Shown: positions 10,101 through 17,885 of the stretch, in pieces
Layout of the letters: each line of letters starts with the position of its first letter
How positions within the stretch are numbered: position 1 is the first letter of the stretch
Source of the DNA: CALOCY01 sp942491975
GTDB taxonomy: Bacteria > Bacteroidota > Bacteroidia > Bacteroidales > Prolixibacteraceae
DNA: 64,000 nucleotides
Direction of reading: 5' to 3'
Assembly: GCA_942491975.1 (NCBI GenBank)
Contig: CALOCY010000004.1
Span: 1-64,000, forward strand
Notes under the pieces: model-generated
Databases searched by the model: none
The model's input: only the letters and a program-made list of their open reading frames with translations
What the model was told of the DNA's origin: nothing
Program-made: the position numbers and the translations under genes

Positions 10101-10483
10101 TGGTTGTTTTCGCCGGTACCTGCCCATATTACATTGTGGTTCTGAGAGTCCATAGCCAGGCAGCCAATGGAGTAAGCCCCATAGTTGTCGAATACCGGTT
10201 TAAACGTTTGTCCGTTATTTTCGGTTTTCCAGATGTGGCCACTGGCCACTGCTACAAAAAACGCTTTCGGATTGTCAGGGTTTACCGCAAAATCGGCAAT
10301 ACGTCCCGATGCAAATGACGGGCCAATGCCACGCAGTTTTAAACCACTGACCTTACTTGCCAGTGTGTCTTTTTTCTCTTTTTCAGGTTCTTTTGTTTTC
10401 TTTTTTGCTTCTGTTACGATCGGGTTGGTTAGCAGCGCAACCAACAGAAGGAGTAGTGAGAACCGGTTAAGTGTTGCATTCAT
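7187..10483 (-). CDS. Secreted VPS10/sortilin-type beta-propeller protein with Asp-box repeats
   Basis: This is a 1,098-residue protein with an N-terminal signal peptide (hydrophobic core LLLLLVALL in the first 26 residues) and then a lysine/glutamate-rich linker. The body has many Asp-box (BNR) repeats, such as SVDGGKSW, TTDGGKNW, SEDGGKTW, SEDRGESW and SNDKGKTW, spaced as in VPS10/sortilin or glycosyl-hydrolase-like beta-propellers. The last about 350 residues are a beta-sandwich and helical region (YYWDLEYATPRP, then a coiled-coil-like segment). It is often annotated as a BNR glycosyl hydrolase, but no sialidase catalytic set is visible, so I do not call it an enzyme. Its location is likely periplasmic or surface. 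It stands alone, with long spacers on both sides. Confidence 0.85.
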   Translation of the reverse strand: MNATLNRFSLLLLLVALLTNPIVTEAKKKTKEPEKEKKDTLASKVSGLKLRGIGPSFASGRIADFAVNPDNPKAFFVAVASGHIWKTENNGQTFKPVFDNYGAYSIGCLAMDSQNHNVIWAGTGENNHQRALGYGDGIYKSVDGGKSWKNMGLKNSRHIGMICIDPRNSNVVYAAAEGSAWGPGGDRGLYKTTDGGKNWECILEISENTGINNVICDPRNPDILYATSEQRRRHVHTKIGGGPESAIHKSEDGGKTWRKLTSGLPSGHVGGMGIAISPQNPDVLYIIAEAGKQSGFYRSEDRGESWKKMSDHAASGQYYNEIYCDPVEFDKVYSVETISHVTTDGGKTWKRLGLKDRHVDDHALWINPGDNKHWMIGGDGGVYITYDNGDNFFHVTNLPVIQFYRVTVDNAEPFYNVYGGTQDNASMGGPSQNINAFGVKNHEWNVTVGGDGFWSRVDPENPDIVYSEWQYGNVVRYDKKSGERISIKPQPRKGEATYKWNWNAPIIISPHKNTQLYISANKVFRSEDRGNSWTAVSPDLTAKIDRNKWPVMGKYWSSDAIAKDVSTSQYGTIVSFDESPVKKGLLYAGTDDGVISITENADETEGAWTQLKILPGIPENTYVSDIFASRFDENVVYASFDNRKRDDFKPYILKSNDKGKTWISIASNLPENGTVHTIEQDHINPDLLFVGTEFGLFFSYNDGKNWVQLKSGLPAIAVRDLAIQQRENDLALATFGRGFYLLEDYSPLREFNPEMLKSEAKLFPVKDALLYMQTGKVYGQGATYWAAKNPPFGACFTLYLKDEPKTAAQARRKEEKKLFKEGEKIPQLTFRELELEKMEVKPYLIFTIYDEEGNVVRKMTESPKKGINRYYWDLEYATPRPVRQSTKKFDPLKEQGGSVYAMPGQYKVSVSMYAKGEIKELIAPVAFNVVPLNNTTLPAPDRKDMVSFQREVSKVTRQVLGAEGLHQELIKKVVLMQQTILTAPGASNELIAKLAKLEKELEDIRFAFEGSKAKASWEEVPPEQMPLKRRLRYAIYTQMNSTSAITETTKISFEILKKEIKPFMEQLKWIAETDIPALNKALDAANANWTPGRIPVLD

Positions 10484-10831
10484 CTTTTTATTGTTTTAGT
10501 TATTATGTTTTGATAATTCGCCACAAAAGAAGGGAGTGATAGTTGTTTTTCGACCGGTGATTTTCAGGTAATCTGTTGGCCTGAAAAAGTGATACGAGAG
10601 GGGGTGTTGTATAGAGTAGGTGTAATGATAGCGAAAAAAAAAGAGGAATACAATGAGGGATGATTGGTCGTTTTGGCGAGAATCAGGACACAGGTGTCAG
10701 GTATCAAGACAAACCGGTTTGAAAAAGGGCGGAAGATCAGCGTTCAACGTTGGTTATGACATAGGCATAGCAGATGAAAAAATCAATACACCAACTCATC
10801 GCCATATCAACAAATTAACACATCACCCTGG
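10484..10831. other. Non-coding spacer upstream of the beta-propeller gene
   Basis: No convincing gene is present. An 8-bp hairpin, TTTTCAGG (10561-10568) with CCTGAAAA (10580-10587), is visible. A short open frame at 10653-10844 has a composition unlike a real protein and overlaps the end of the ygjV-like gene. The spacer should hold the promoter for the minus-strand gene at 7187-10483, but I could not identify a confident TAnnTTTG box. Confidence 0.5.
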
Positions 10832-11452
10832 TCAGGTGAGATGAAGGATAAATTGATTGTTTTGCAGGGCAAAGCCTGTTTTTTTGAGGTAACGTGAGTG
10901 CTCTTTGCTGCCTGATTCAGAGATAATGGTGTTGATTCCTTTGCTGGTAAAGAATGAAGCATTTTCCCTGAAAAGGTAGTTGCCTGTTTTCATGTCGCGG
11001 TATTGGGGCAACACAAAATCAAGATCAACGTGCAGTGTGTGGTCATCTGTTTGATGCCCGATAAGTATCCCGGCAAGTGCCAGGTTGCGGTGGATCATTA
11101 AGGCGATTTTTTTATTGTTTTTCAGGTTAAATGAAGGAAAAAAATTCAGGATATCTTTTTCATTCAAATCGATGAATTCATTCAGGTACTGGTCTTCTGT
11201 TGAGGCGTGTAAGATTCGAAAATGATCTTTTTTGGTGTAGAGCCGCCACAAAAAGTAGATGTTTACAGCTGCAATAAAAAAATTGAGTAGTGCCACAGGC
11301 ATTGCATCAATAAGCAGGCCATAGGTTCCAAATCAGGTTGAACCTACAAGGTTAACCCATCGTAATTTTACGATGGAACTCATGGTAAGGCTGATTGCCG
11401 TGATGACCGAAGCGATATATCCAAGGATTTCGTGCCAGTTTAATGCATCCAT
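10832..11452 (-). pseudogene. YgjV-like inner membrane protein gene interrupted by an in-frame TGA
   Basis: From ATG at 11452 the frame reads MDALNWHEILGYIASVITA, then a second membrane-like segment and WVNLVGST, hits TGA at 11333-11335, and continues in the same frame as FGTYGLLIDAMPVALLNFF and on to a stop at 10832. Joined, it gives about 206 residues with an N-terminal membrane part resembling the YgjV family and a C-terminal GNAT-like half (residues around VDLDFVLPQYRD). The continuity on both sides of one stop codon argues for a nonsense mutation or a sequencing error. Translation could also restart at ATG 11302, giving a 156-residue product lacking the first two membrane segments. Selenocysteine is unlikely. 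Confidence 0.72.
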
Positions 11453-11529
11453 GATTGTTGATTAGATGATTTGATAATCCCGACAAACCGGGACAGGTTG
11501 TGGTAATGAGGTGATTGTTTTTTTGATAA

Positions 11530-11558
11530 AAACGGCGCAGTTAAAAACCACGCCGTTT
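11530..11558 (-). terminator. Rho-independent terminator of groEL
   Basis: On the minus strand the stem AAACGGCG (11558-11551) pairs with CGCCGTTT (11537-11530), followed by a T-rich stretch. It lies about 60 bp after the groEL stop. Confidence 0.7.
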
Positions 11559-11616
11559 CCTATTTTTGAAAGCACAAAGTCTTGTGTCCCTTTACTCACT
11601 ACTCATGTCTAAATGA

Positions 11617-13257
11617 TTACATCATTCCCGGCATGCCACCACCCATTCCGGCACCACCCATAGGCATTGCAGGTTCATCTTCTTTTACCTCCACAACAAC
11701 CGCTTCGGTTGTCAAGAACATTCCGGCAATTGATGCTGCATTTTCGAGTGCAATACGGGTTACTTTAGCCGGATCAATCACACCGCTTTCATATAGTTTT
11801 TGGTACTCATCGATACGGGCATTGTAGCCAAAGTCGTCTTTTCCGTCGATTACTTTTTGTGCAACTACGGCACCCTCTTTACCTGCGTTGATTACAATCT
11901 GACGCAATGGTTCTTCGATGGCGCGTTTTACGATTTCGATACCGGTTGTTTCATCTTCGTTATCGCCTGTTAAATCTTTTAATGCTTCTATAGCACGGAT
12001 AAATGCGACGCCACCACCCGGAACGATGCCTTCTTCAACAGCAGCACGCGTGGCATGCAGTGCATCGTCTACGCGGTCTTTTTTCTCTTTCATTTCTACT
12101 TCAGAAGCAGCCCCTACATAAAGTACAGCTACACCACCGGCCAGTTTAGCCAGTCTTTCCTGTAGTTTTTCACGATCATAGTCTGAAGTAGTGGTTTCAA
12201 TTTGTTTTTTGATTTGCCCCACACGTGTGGCAATGGCACCTTCTTCTCCTGAACCGTTTACAACAGTTGTGTTTTCTTTGTCAACAATGATTTTTTCGGC
12301 TTGCCCAAGTACTTCAATAGTAGCTTGTTCCAGTTTCATGCCTTTCTCTTCAGAGATTACTACACCGCCGGTCAGTACGGCAAGGTCTTCAAGCATCTCT
12401 TTTCTGCGGTCGCCAAAACCCGGGGCTTTCACTGCTGCCACCTTCAATGATCCTCTCAGGCGATTCACTACCAGCGTAGCCAGTGCTTCACCATCCACAT
12501 CTTCGGCAATGATCATCAACGGACGTCCTGACTGGGCTGTTTGTTCCAGTACGGGAAGAAGGTCTTTCATTGTAGAAATCTTCTTGTCGTGGATCAGTAT
12601 ATATGGGTTTTCGAGTTCGGCACTCATTTTGTCTGAGTTGGTGACGAAGTAAGGAGAGATGTACCCGCGATCAAACTGCATACCTTCTACTACGTCAACA
12701 TACGTATCGGTACCCTTTGATTCTTCAACGGTAATCACGCCTTCAGTATTTACTTTTTCCATTGCCTCGGCAATCAGCTTACCAATTTTTTCGTCGTTGT
12801 TAGCCGATACTTTGGCTACCTGTTCAATTTTTCCAAAATCGTCGCCTACTGTTTTCGATTGGGCTGCAATGCTTTCAATTACTTTATCAACAGCTTTGTC
12901 AATACCGCGTTTCAGATCCATTGGGTTTGCACCCGCAGTTACGTTTTTCAATCCTACATTGATGATAGATTGTGCCAATACCGTTGCAGTAGTTGTTCCG
13001 TCACCTGCATCGTCACCGGTTTTTGAGGCAACCTCTTTTACCAGTTGTGCACCTATATTCTCATATGCATCAGCCAACTCAATCTCTTTGGCAACGGTAA
13101 CACCATCTTTGGTTACCTGTGGGGCACCAAACTTTTTGTCAAGAATTACATTACGTCCTTTAGGCCCCAATGTTACTTTTACCGCATCAGCCAGTTGATC
13201 TACACCTTTTTTCAGCAGATCACGTGCTTCAATATTGAATTTTATTTCTTTAGCCAT
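11617..13257 (-). CDS. groL: Chaperonin GroEL (Hsp60)
   Basis: This is a 546-residue group I chaperonin, the 14-mer ATP-dependent folding chamber of the cytosol that works with GroES. The N-terminus AKEIKFNIEARDLLKKGVDQ, the ATP-binding DGTTTATVLAQ motif, the apical-domain sequences and the Gly/Met-rich C-terminal tail (GGAGMGGGMPGMM) are all canonical and full length. It lies 36 bp downstream of groES in the same operon, with a hairpin terminator after it. No sequence anomaly was seen. Confidence 0.98.
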   Translation of the reverse strand: MAKEIKFNIEARDLLKKGVDQLADAVKVTLGPKGRNVILDKKFGAPQVTKDGVTVAKEIELADAYENIGAQLVKEVASKTGDDAGDGTTTATVLAQSIINVGLKNVTAGANPMDLKRGIDKAVDKVIESIAAQSKTVGDDFGKIEQVAKVSANNDEKIGKLIAEAMEKVNTEGVITVEESKGTDTYVDVVEGMQFDRGYISPYFVTNSDKMSAELENPYILIHDKKISTMKDLLPVLEQTAQSGRPLMIIAEDVDGEALATLVVNRLRGSLKVAAVKAPGFGDRRKEMLEDLAVLTGGVVISEEKGMKLEQATIEVLGQAEKIIVDKENTTVVNGSGEEGAIATRVGQIKKQIETTTSDYDREKLQERLAKLAGGVAVLYVGAASEVEMKEKKDRVDDALHATRAAVEEGIVPGGGVAFIRAIEALKDLTGDNEDETTGIEIVKRAIEEPLRQIVINAGKEGAVVAQKVIDGKDDFGYNARIDEYQKLYESGVIDPAKVTRIALENAASIAGMFLTTEAVVVEVKEDEPAMPMGGAGMGGGMPGMM

Positions 13258-13293
13258 TTCCAGTTTATTTTAATAAATTTTTCTGATTTCAGA

Positions 13294-13572
13294 TTAAGCA
13301 ATGTATAAAACGTCAGACTGTGACATTAGCAAATAGTCGTTGTTGTCGATATTCAATTCAGTGCCTGCATATTTTCCATAGAATACTGTATCACCAACAT
13401 TTAATTCCATGGGTTCATCTTTTTTATCGGCACCTGCCAATACAACTTTCCCTTGTTGGGGTTTTTCTTTTGCCGAGTCGGGAATAATGATACCACTTGC
13501 AGTTTTTTCTTCAGCTTCCATGGGCTGAATAAGTATTTTTCCTGCAAGGATCTTACCTTTTAAATTTGCCAT
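13294..13572 (-). CDS. groES: Co-chaperonin GroES (Hsp10)
   Basis: This is a 92-residue co-chaperonin forming the heptameric lid of GroEL. The mobile loop (EEKTASGIIIPDSAKEKPQQ) and the GDTVFYGKYAGTE segment are typical. It is the first gene of the groES-groEL operon. Upstream is a 320-bp spacer with a Bacteroidota-type promoter. I found no CIRCE inverted repeat (TTAGCACTC-N9-GAGTGCTAA), so HrcA control is not indicated by sequence. Confidence 0.97.
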   Translation of the reverse strand: MANLKGKILAGKILIQPMEAEEKTASGIIIPDSAKEKPQQGKVVLAGADKKDEPMELNVGDTVFYGKYAGTELNIDNNDYLLMSQSDVLYIA

Positions 13573-13717
13573 TTTTGATTATTTTTTGGGTTAAACATTT
13601 CAATTAAAAACATGTTGTTTGTTATCACATTTTGTGCCAAACGGGAAACAGGTCATTTTTTCCATGCATTGGATAAAAAATGTCAGGTTGCCAACTCTTT
13701 TTACAACAAATAAAACA

Positions 13718-13748
13718 CAAATGTAGTGGATAAGTTTAAGGAAATCAA
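13718..13748 (-). promoter_or_regulatory. Probable Bacteroidota-type promoter of groES-groEL
   Basis: On the minus strand TTG (13748-13746) is followed after 20 nt by TACATTTG (13725-13718), matching the Bacteroidota -33 TTTG/TTG and -7 TAnnTTTG pattern. This predicts a leader of about 140 nt before groES. It is a pattern match only. Confidence 0.55.
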
Positions 13749-13846
13749 TAAGTAATGTGTTTATTGTTGTAAGGTGTCACTATGTCAGGAAAAAAAAAGG
13801 TTGAAGGAACTATATAAAAATGATTTATAAAATTAATGACTAAAAA

Positions 13847-13870
13847 AGGGCATCCTTTTAGGGACACCCT
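13847..13870 (-). terminator. Terminator of the lptE-secG operon
   Basis: On the minus strand AGGGTGTCC (13870-13862) pairs with GGATGCCCT (13855-13847), allowing two G-U pairs, with an immediate run of Ts. It lies about 25 bp after the secG stop and separates that operon from groES. Confidence 0.7.
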
Positions 13871-13895
13871 TTCAATATTTCAGTGTAAATGTTTT

Positions 13896-14252
13896 TTATT
13901 CCGGTTGTTGTTCTTCGGCGCCTTCTTCTGTCCCGGTTTCTCCGGCTTCCGGCATAGGGAATTGTGGTACACCGGGAACGGTTGTCTCTTCAATCTCCTG
14001 TTCAATACGTGAAGTATTACCTGCTTTTTCTCTTGGGATTGTTGCACTTGCTGCAATACTAAGGAAAAGCAGTATTGTAGCCAGATACCAGGTAGCTTTT
14101 TCCAGAAAATCGTTGGTTTTACGAACTCCCATAATCTGGTTCGATGACTGAAAGTTTGAAGCAAGGCCCCCTCCTTTTGAGTTTTGTACGAGGACAATCA
14201 GTACTAAAAGAATACATACAACAAATATCAGTACAATAATTAGAGTAAACAT
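13896..14252 (-). CDS. secG: SecG subunit of the Sec protein translocase
   Basis: This is a 118-residue membrane protein with two hydrophobic helices (about residues 3-23 and 55-73) separated by the SecG signature QNSKGGGLASNFQ. SecG stimulates SecA-driven export through SecYEG in the inner membrane. The C-terminal tail is acidic and proline/glutamate-rich, longer than in E. coli but common in Bacteroidota. It is the last gene of a minus-strand run with the TPR-like gene 10 bp upstream. Confidence 0.92.
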   Translation of the reverse strand: MFTLIIVLIFVVCILLVLIVLVQNSKGGGLASNFQSSNQIMGVRKTNDFLEKATWYLATILLFLSIAASATIPREKAGNTSRIEQEIEETTVPGVPQFPMPEAGETGTEEGAEEQQPE

Positions 14253-14262
14253 AGTTCGTTGA

Positions 14263-14997
14263 TTATTTAGTCATTAATTTTTTAATTTCTTCAATCCGAC
14301 CGGCAAAGTAACTATTTTTTTCCGGGAATTTCAAACTTAATTTTTCAAAAGCATCAATCGCTTTCTGATAATGTTTTTGGCGAATGTAAATATTTGCCAA
14401 TGTTTCGGTTATCATATCATCGCGGTGTGTTACGCTTTCAGTCGATAGGTCTCTCTTTTCGCCATCGAGTGAGGTGCGGGGTGCAAATTCCGGACTGGAT
14501 TCAAGAAATGTTTCAATAAGTTTATTGTGTTCGTCCTGAGGTTCTTCGTTGTTTTGTCCCTGAACTTTCCGGTTAATCTGGCTGGCTGGCAGCGAAATTT
14601 CCATCTCCTCTTCAGGGCTTTCAAGGCGGTAACCGGTGGTATCAATTTCCAGTTCCATGAGTTCGGTTGCCTCAGTCGTTTTTTCTTCCCCGTTTTCTAT
14701 CATTTCAAAAAATTGCTCACGTTGTTCTGTCAACAATTCAAGTTTACGGTGAAGTTGTGCCTCTTCTATGTTATTAAGGTATTCAAACAGGTTGCGCCTG
14801 TCGGTGATGTGAAGGGCTGACTTTTTCAGTTGAGCAGCAAACAACTGTTCATCGGATTGTTTCAGTCTTTTCAACAGCAGCAGGTGTGCCGGTTGAAAAT
14901 AGGGGTACATCTCCAATGTCTTTTCCAGATTGGCTGTTAATTCTTCATCGGATGTTTTGGGATGAAGCATGTAATCGATCAGTTGCGCTCTTTCCAT
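14263..14997 (-). CDS. TPR-like hypothetical protein of the lptE-secG operon
   Basis: This 244-residue soluble protein has no signal peptide. The last 60 residues form a TPR-like helical pair (IYIRQKHYQKAIDAFEKLSLKFPEKN), and the N-terminal 100 residues are helix-rich and leucine-rich. It sits 4 bp after the lptE stop and 10 bp before secG, so it is tightly cotranscribed. A partner role in envelope biogenesis is a guess from position alone. Confidence 0.75.
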   Translation of the reverse strand: MERAQLIDYMLHPKTSDEELTANLEKTLEMYPYFQPAHLLLLKRLKQSDEQLFAAQLKKSALHITDRRNLFEYLNNIEEAQLHRKLELLTEQREQFFEMIENGEEKTTEATELMELEIDTTGYRLESPEEEMEISLPASQINRKVQGQNNEEPQDEHNKLIETFLESSPEFAPRTSLDGEKRDLSTESVTHRDDMITETLANIYIRQKHYQKAIDAFEKLSLKFPEKNSYFAGRIEEIKKLMTK

Positions 14998-15001
14998 TGT
15001 A

Positions 15002-15520
15002 TTACCAGTTTGCTACCGATTTATTAAATATATCTTCCGTTATTTGCTCAATAATCTCTTCCAGCAATGTGTCTTCTACATCGCTAAGGATATTGGTGCT
15101 TTCAAATTCGGAGTAGGCCGAAAAAGAGGAGTCAAAATCCTGTTCGTGATCTTTATTGTTGACAAATTTAACCTTCAATGTGACGGTTAACCGGTTTTTT
15201 GAAGCGATTTCGTTGTCGGTTACCGCCATAGGTTGTACGTTATACCCTGTAATTTGTCCGGTAAACTCCAGATCGCCACCATCATTGACCAGTTCCAGGC
15301 TTGTCTGGTTGATAAACTTGTCTTTCAGGGCTTCTGTCAGTTGCGGGCTAAGGTTCGGGTTAACCAGTTGTGCCCGGTTGGGGAAATCGGCAATACTAAA
15401 TGTTTTGGTGGTGTTGTAATCAATTGATGCCCCTGTAAACGAATAGGAGATGCGGCACGACGGGGTAACTGCTGCCAATGCAATGACAAGGAGTAAAAAA
15501 ATATGTCTGTTTACGTTCAT
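15002..15520 (-). CDS. lptE: LptE-type outer membrane LPS-assembly lipoprotein
   Basis: This is a 172-residue lipoprotein precursor: a hydrophobic signal peptide ends in a lipobox-like TPSC (Cys at about residue 22), followed by RISYSFTGASIDYNTTKTFSI, typical of the Bacteroidota LptE family. LptE plugs the LptD barrel and helps insert LPS into the outer leaflet. kdsB and the Kdo transferase gene elsewhere in the window belong to the same LPS theme. It is 37 bp downstream of the sigma-54 activator and probably in one operon with it. Confidence 0.85.
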   Translation of the reverse strand: MNVNRHIFLLLVIALAAVTPSCRISYSFTGASIDYNTTKTFSIADFPNRAQLVNPNLSPQLTEALKDKFINQTSLELVNDGGDLEFTGQITGYNVQPMAVTDNEIASKNRLTVTLKVKFVNNKDHEQDFDSSFSAYSEFESTNILSDVEDTLLEEIIEQITEDIFNKSVANW

Positions 15521-15557
15521 TTTATCTTAAAATCTAATCGTCTGACAATCTATAAAT

Positions 15558-16799
15558 CTAAATATTATACTCTTTTATTTTACGGTACAATGTACGTTCC
15601 GATATGCCCAAATCCTGTGCCGCATACTTGCGTTTTCCATTGTGTTTTTCAAGGGCTTTTTTTATCAATTCAATCTCTTTCTGTTCAATAGAAAGCGACT
15701 CTTCAACAAACTCTTCCGTATCCTGAATATTATTGAGAGGCCGTTCATCGACAATTGGTTGAGCTACAGGTTTTGTAAACGCTGCAGGTGTGAAATTTCC
15801 TGTTTCGTCCGGATACAATTTTTTAATGATATGGGCATTTTCCGGTTGCACGTTGTTTATTCCCCCTTCCTGGTCCTGCATCAGCCCGAGTACCAGTTTC
15901 TTCATGTCGCTCATGTCTTTCTTCATATCGAACAGTACCTTGTAAAGAATCTCCCGCTCCGATGAGAAGATATTGTCTTCTTTGGATTGATAAAGTGCAG
16001 GTAACTGATCGCCTTCGTGAGAAGCCGGCAGGTATGCATGTAATGTATTTGCCGAGATGTACCGTTCCTGCTCAATAACCGACATCTGTTCGGTAATATT
16101 TTTCAGTTGCCTGATATTCCCCGGCCAGCGGTAATTCATCAATATTGCCTGGGCATCCTCTTCGAGACGTATGGGCGGCATACGGTACTTTTCTGCAAAG
16201 TCCGAAGCAAATTTACGGAAGAGGAGCAGGATATCTTCTTTGCGGCTTCGAAGTGCTTCAACCCTTATGGGAACTGTATTGAGCCGGTAATAAAGATCTT
16301 CACGAAACTTATTCTCTTTAATGGCTATGGGAAGATCAATATTGGTGGCCGCAATTACACGTACATCGGTTTTTTGGGTTTTTGAAGAACCAACACGTAT
16401 AAACTCGCCTGTTTCAAGTACGCGTAGTAATCGCACTTGTGTTGATAACGGTAATTCGCCCACTTCATCCAGAAAAATAGTGCCACCATCGGCTACTTCA
16501 AAATACCCTTTACGATCAGACAACGCACCGGTAAATGCGCCCTTCTCATGTCCGAAAAGCTCTGAATCAATTGTCCCTTCAGGGATAGCCCCGCAGTTTA
16601 CGGCAATATATTTTCCATGCTTGCGTGACGAGAAGTGGTGAATAATTTGCGGAAAAATCTCTTTTCCGGCCCCGCTTTCACCGGTAATGAGTACAGAAAG
16701 ATCGGTTGGTGCAACCTGTACCGCTACCTCAATAGCCCTGTGAAGTGCCGGGGCATTACCAATAATATTAAACCGATGTTTTATATCCAGAATGTTCAT
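15558..16799 (-). CDS. Sigma-54-dependent transcriptional activator (AAA+, Fis HTH), no receiver domain
   Basis: This 413-residue enhancer-binding protein begins directly with the AAA+ domain: Walker A GESGAGKE at about 40-47, the sigma-54-contact loop GAFTGA at 87-92 and Walker B IFLDE at 108-112. A linker of about 130 residues follows and then a Fis-type helix-turn-helix (NGKRKYAAQDLGISERTLYR) at the extreme C-terminus. There is no N-terminal receiver or GAF domain, so activity is probably controlled by level or a partner. It heads the lptE-TPR-secG operon; this linkage is common in Bacteroidota. Its targets are unknown. Confidence 0.9.
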   Translation of the reverse strand: MNILDIKHRFNIIGNAPALHRAIEVAVQVAPTDLSVLITGESGAGKEIFPQIIHHFSSRKHGKYIAVNCGAIPEGTIDSELFGHEKGAFTGALSDRKGYFEVADGGTIFLDEVGELPLSTQVRLLRVLETGEFIRVGSSKTQKTDVRVIAATNIDLPIAIKENKFREDLYYRLNTVPIRVEALRSRKEDILLLFRKFASDFAEKYRMPPIRLEEDAQAILMNYRWPGNIRQLKNITEQMSVIEQERYISANTLHAYLPASHEGDQLPALYQSKEDNIFSSEREILYKVLFDMKKDMSDMKKLVLGLMQDQEGGINNVQPENAHIIKKLYPDETGNFTPAAFTKPVAQPIVDERPLNNIQDTEEFVEESLSIEQKEIELIKKALEKHNGKRKYAAQDLGISERTLYRKIKEYNI

Positions 16800-16971
16800 A
16801 ATGTTTTGTTACTTCAATATGTCGTCAGATTCACTCCGCTATGGCATTATGCTGATATGCCTTCAAACGGTATTTTAAAAACGTTAAAAAGGTCTTTGGG
16901 CATTGCAATCTAACATACTGCAAAGTTATAATTTTATTTGTTTAAGCTGATGTTTCATGCAATTTAACCGC

Positions 16972-16999
16972 TTTGTATTGGAAGATAGTCTTAACTTTG
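16972..16999 (+). promoter_or_regulatory. Probable kdsB promoter
   Basis: TAACTTTG (16992-16999) matches the Bacteroidota -7 box TAnnTTTG. A TTTG (16972-16975) lies 16 nt upstream, slightly short of the ideal spacing. The start codon of kdsB is 25 nt downstream. It lies in the 224-bp divergent spacer with the sigma-54 activator gene. Confidence 0.5.
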
Positions 17000-17023
17000 C
17001 AGTACTTTTAATTTATTGTACAG

Positions 17024-17788
17024 ATGAAATTTATTGGAGTAATTCCCGCCCGTTTTGAGTCAACCCGTTTTCCGGGTAAACCGTTGATTGACATCAAGGG
17101 CAAACCGATGATACAACGGGTATATGAGCAGGCATCGAAAGCACTGAAAGAGGTTGTTGTTGCCACCGATGATAAACGAATAGTTGAAGCGGTGAAGGCT
17201 TTTGGCGGGAACGTGGTGATGACCTCTTCCGGTCATGAAAGTGGTACCGACAGGTGTGCCGAGGCTGTTAAACGTTATTCCGGAGAGCGGAAAATATTGT
17301 TTGATGTGGTGATTAATATTCAGGGAGATGAACCTTTTATTGAACCGGCACAAATTGAAGCGTTGAAGCACTGTTTTGATAATGCAGCAACCGATATCGC
17401 AACACTGGCATATCCCACAAGAGACGCGGGGTTGATTCTTGATCCCAACAAAGTAAAAGTGGTTACAACAACCAACGGGCGGGCGCTCTACTTTAGCCGA
17501 AACCCGATTCCGTATGTCAGGGGCGTGGAGCCGAAACAGTGGGGCGAAAGCTGTGAATACAAAATTCATCTGGGGGTGTATGGCTATCGAAGTGCTGTTT
17601 TAGAGCGCATTACAACATTCGGACAGGGAAATCTCGAAAAAAATGAGTCATTGGAGCAACTAAGATGGTTGGAAAACGGTCTATATATAATGACAGGGGT
17701 TACCAATCATCAAAGTATAGGGGTGGATACGCCGAAAGATCTGGAGAAAATATTGAAGGATGAAGCACTGTTGAAGAGGCTGTATTAG
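17024..17788 (+). CDS. kdsB: 3-deoxy-manno-octulosonate cytidylyltransferase (CMP-Kdo synthetase)
   Basis: This 254-residue enzyme activates Kdo with CTP to CMP-Kdo for lipid A-core synthesis. The N-terminal nucleotide-binding signature IPARFESTRFPGKPL, then INIQGDEPF and the conserved YFSRNPIPYVR region, are all present. Length matches the family. It is divergent from the sigma-54 activator and about 100 bp ahead of the endonuclease gene. The Kdo transferase in this window (43939-45168) would use its product. Confidence 0.96.
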   Translation: MKFIGVIPARFESTRFPGKPLIDIKGKPMIQRVYEQASKALKEVVVATDDKRIVEAVKAFGGNVVMTSSGHESGTDRCAEAVKRYSGERKILFDVVINIQGDEPFIEPAQIEALKHCFDNAATDIATLAYPTRDAGLILDPNKVKVVTTTNGRALYFSRNPIPYVRGVEPKQWGESCEYKIHLGVYGYRSAVLERITTFGQGNLEKNESLEQLRWLENGLYIMTGVTNHQSIGVDTPKDLEKILKDEALLKRLY

Positions 17789-17885
17789 TCCGATAATGAA
17801 ACAAATACAAGGGTTGTTTAGTATAATTATCCAGGAACCAGTACCTGAATTTTAACACGAAACGAATAAATTTTTTTTTATACGG

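Noticed and set aside
7187..10483. Sialidase call for the Asp-box protein
   Set aside because: Asp boxes occur, but no arginine triad or catalytic Tyr-Glu set is visible; VPS10/BNR-type propellers share these boxes.
10653..10844. 63-codon plus-strand open frame before the ygjV-like gene
   Set aside because: Its composition is not protein-like and it overlaps the 3' end of the ygjV-like gene on the other strand.
11333..11335. TGA in the ygjV-like gene read as selenocysteine
   Set aside because: No SECIS-like hairpin is visible after it and the family is not known for selenocysteine. A nonsense mutation or sequencing error is simpler.
13620..13680. TTGGCACAAAATGTGATA upstream of groES, similar to a sigma-54 -24/-12 promoter
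   Set aside because: The -12 GC is GA at the required spacing. A TTG-N20-TACATTTG Bacteroidota promoter fits better.
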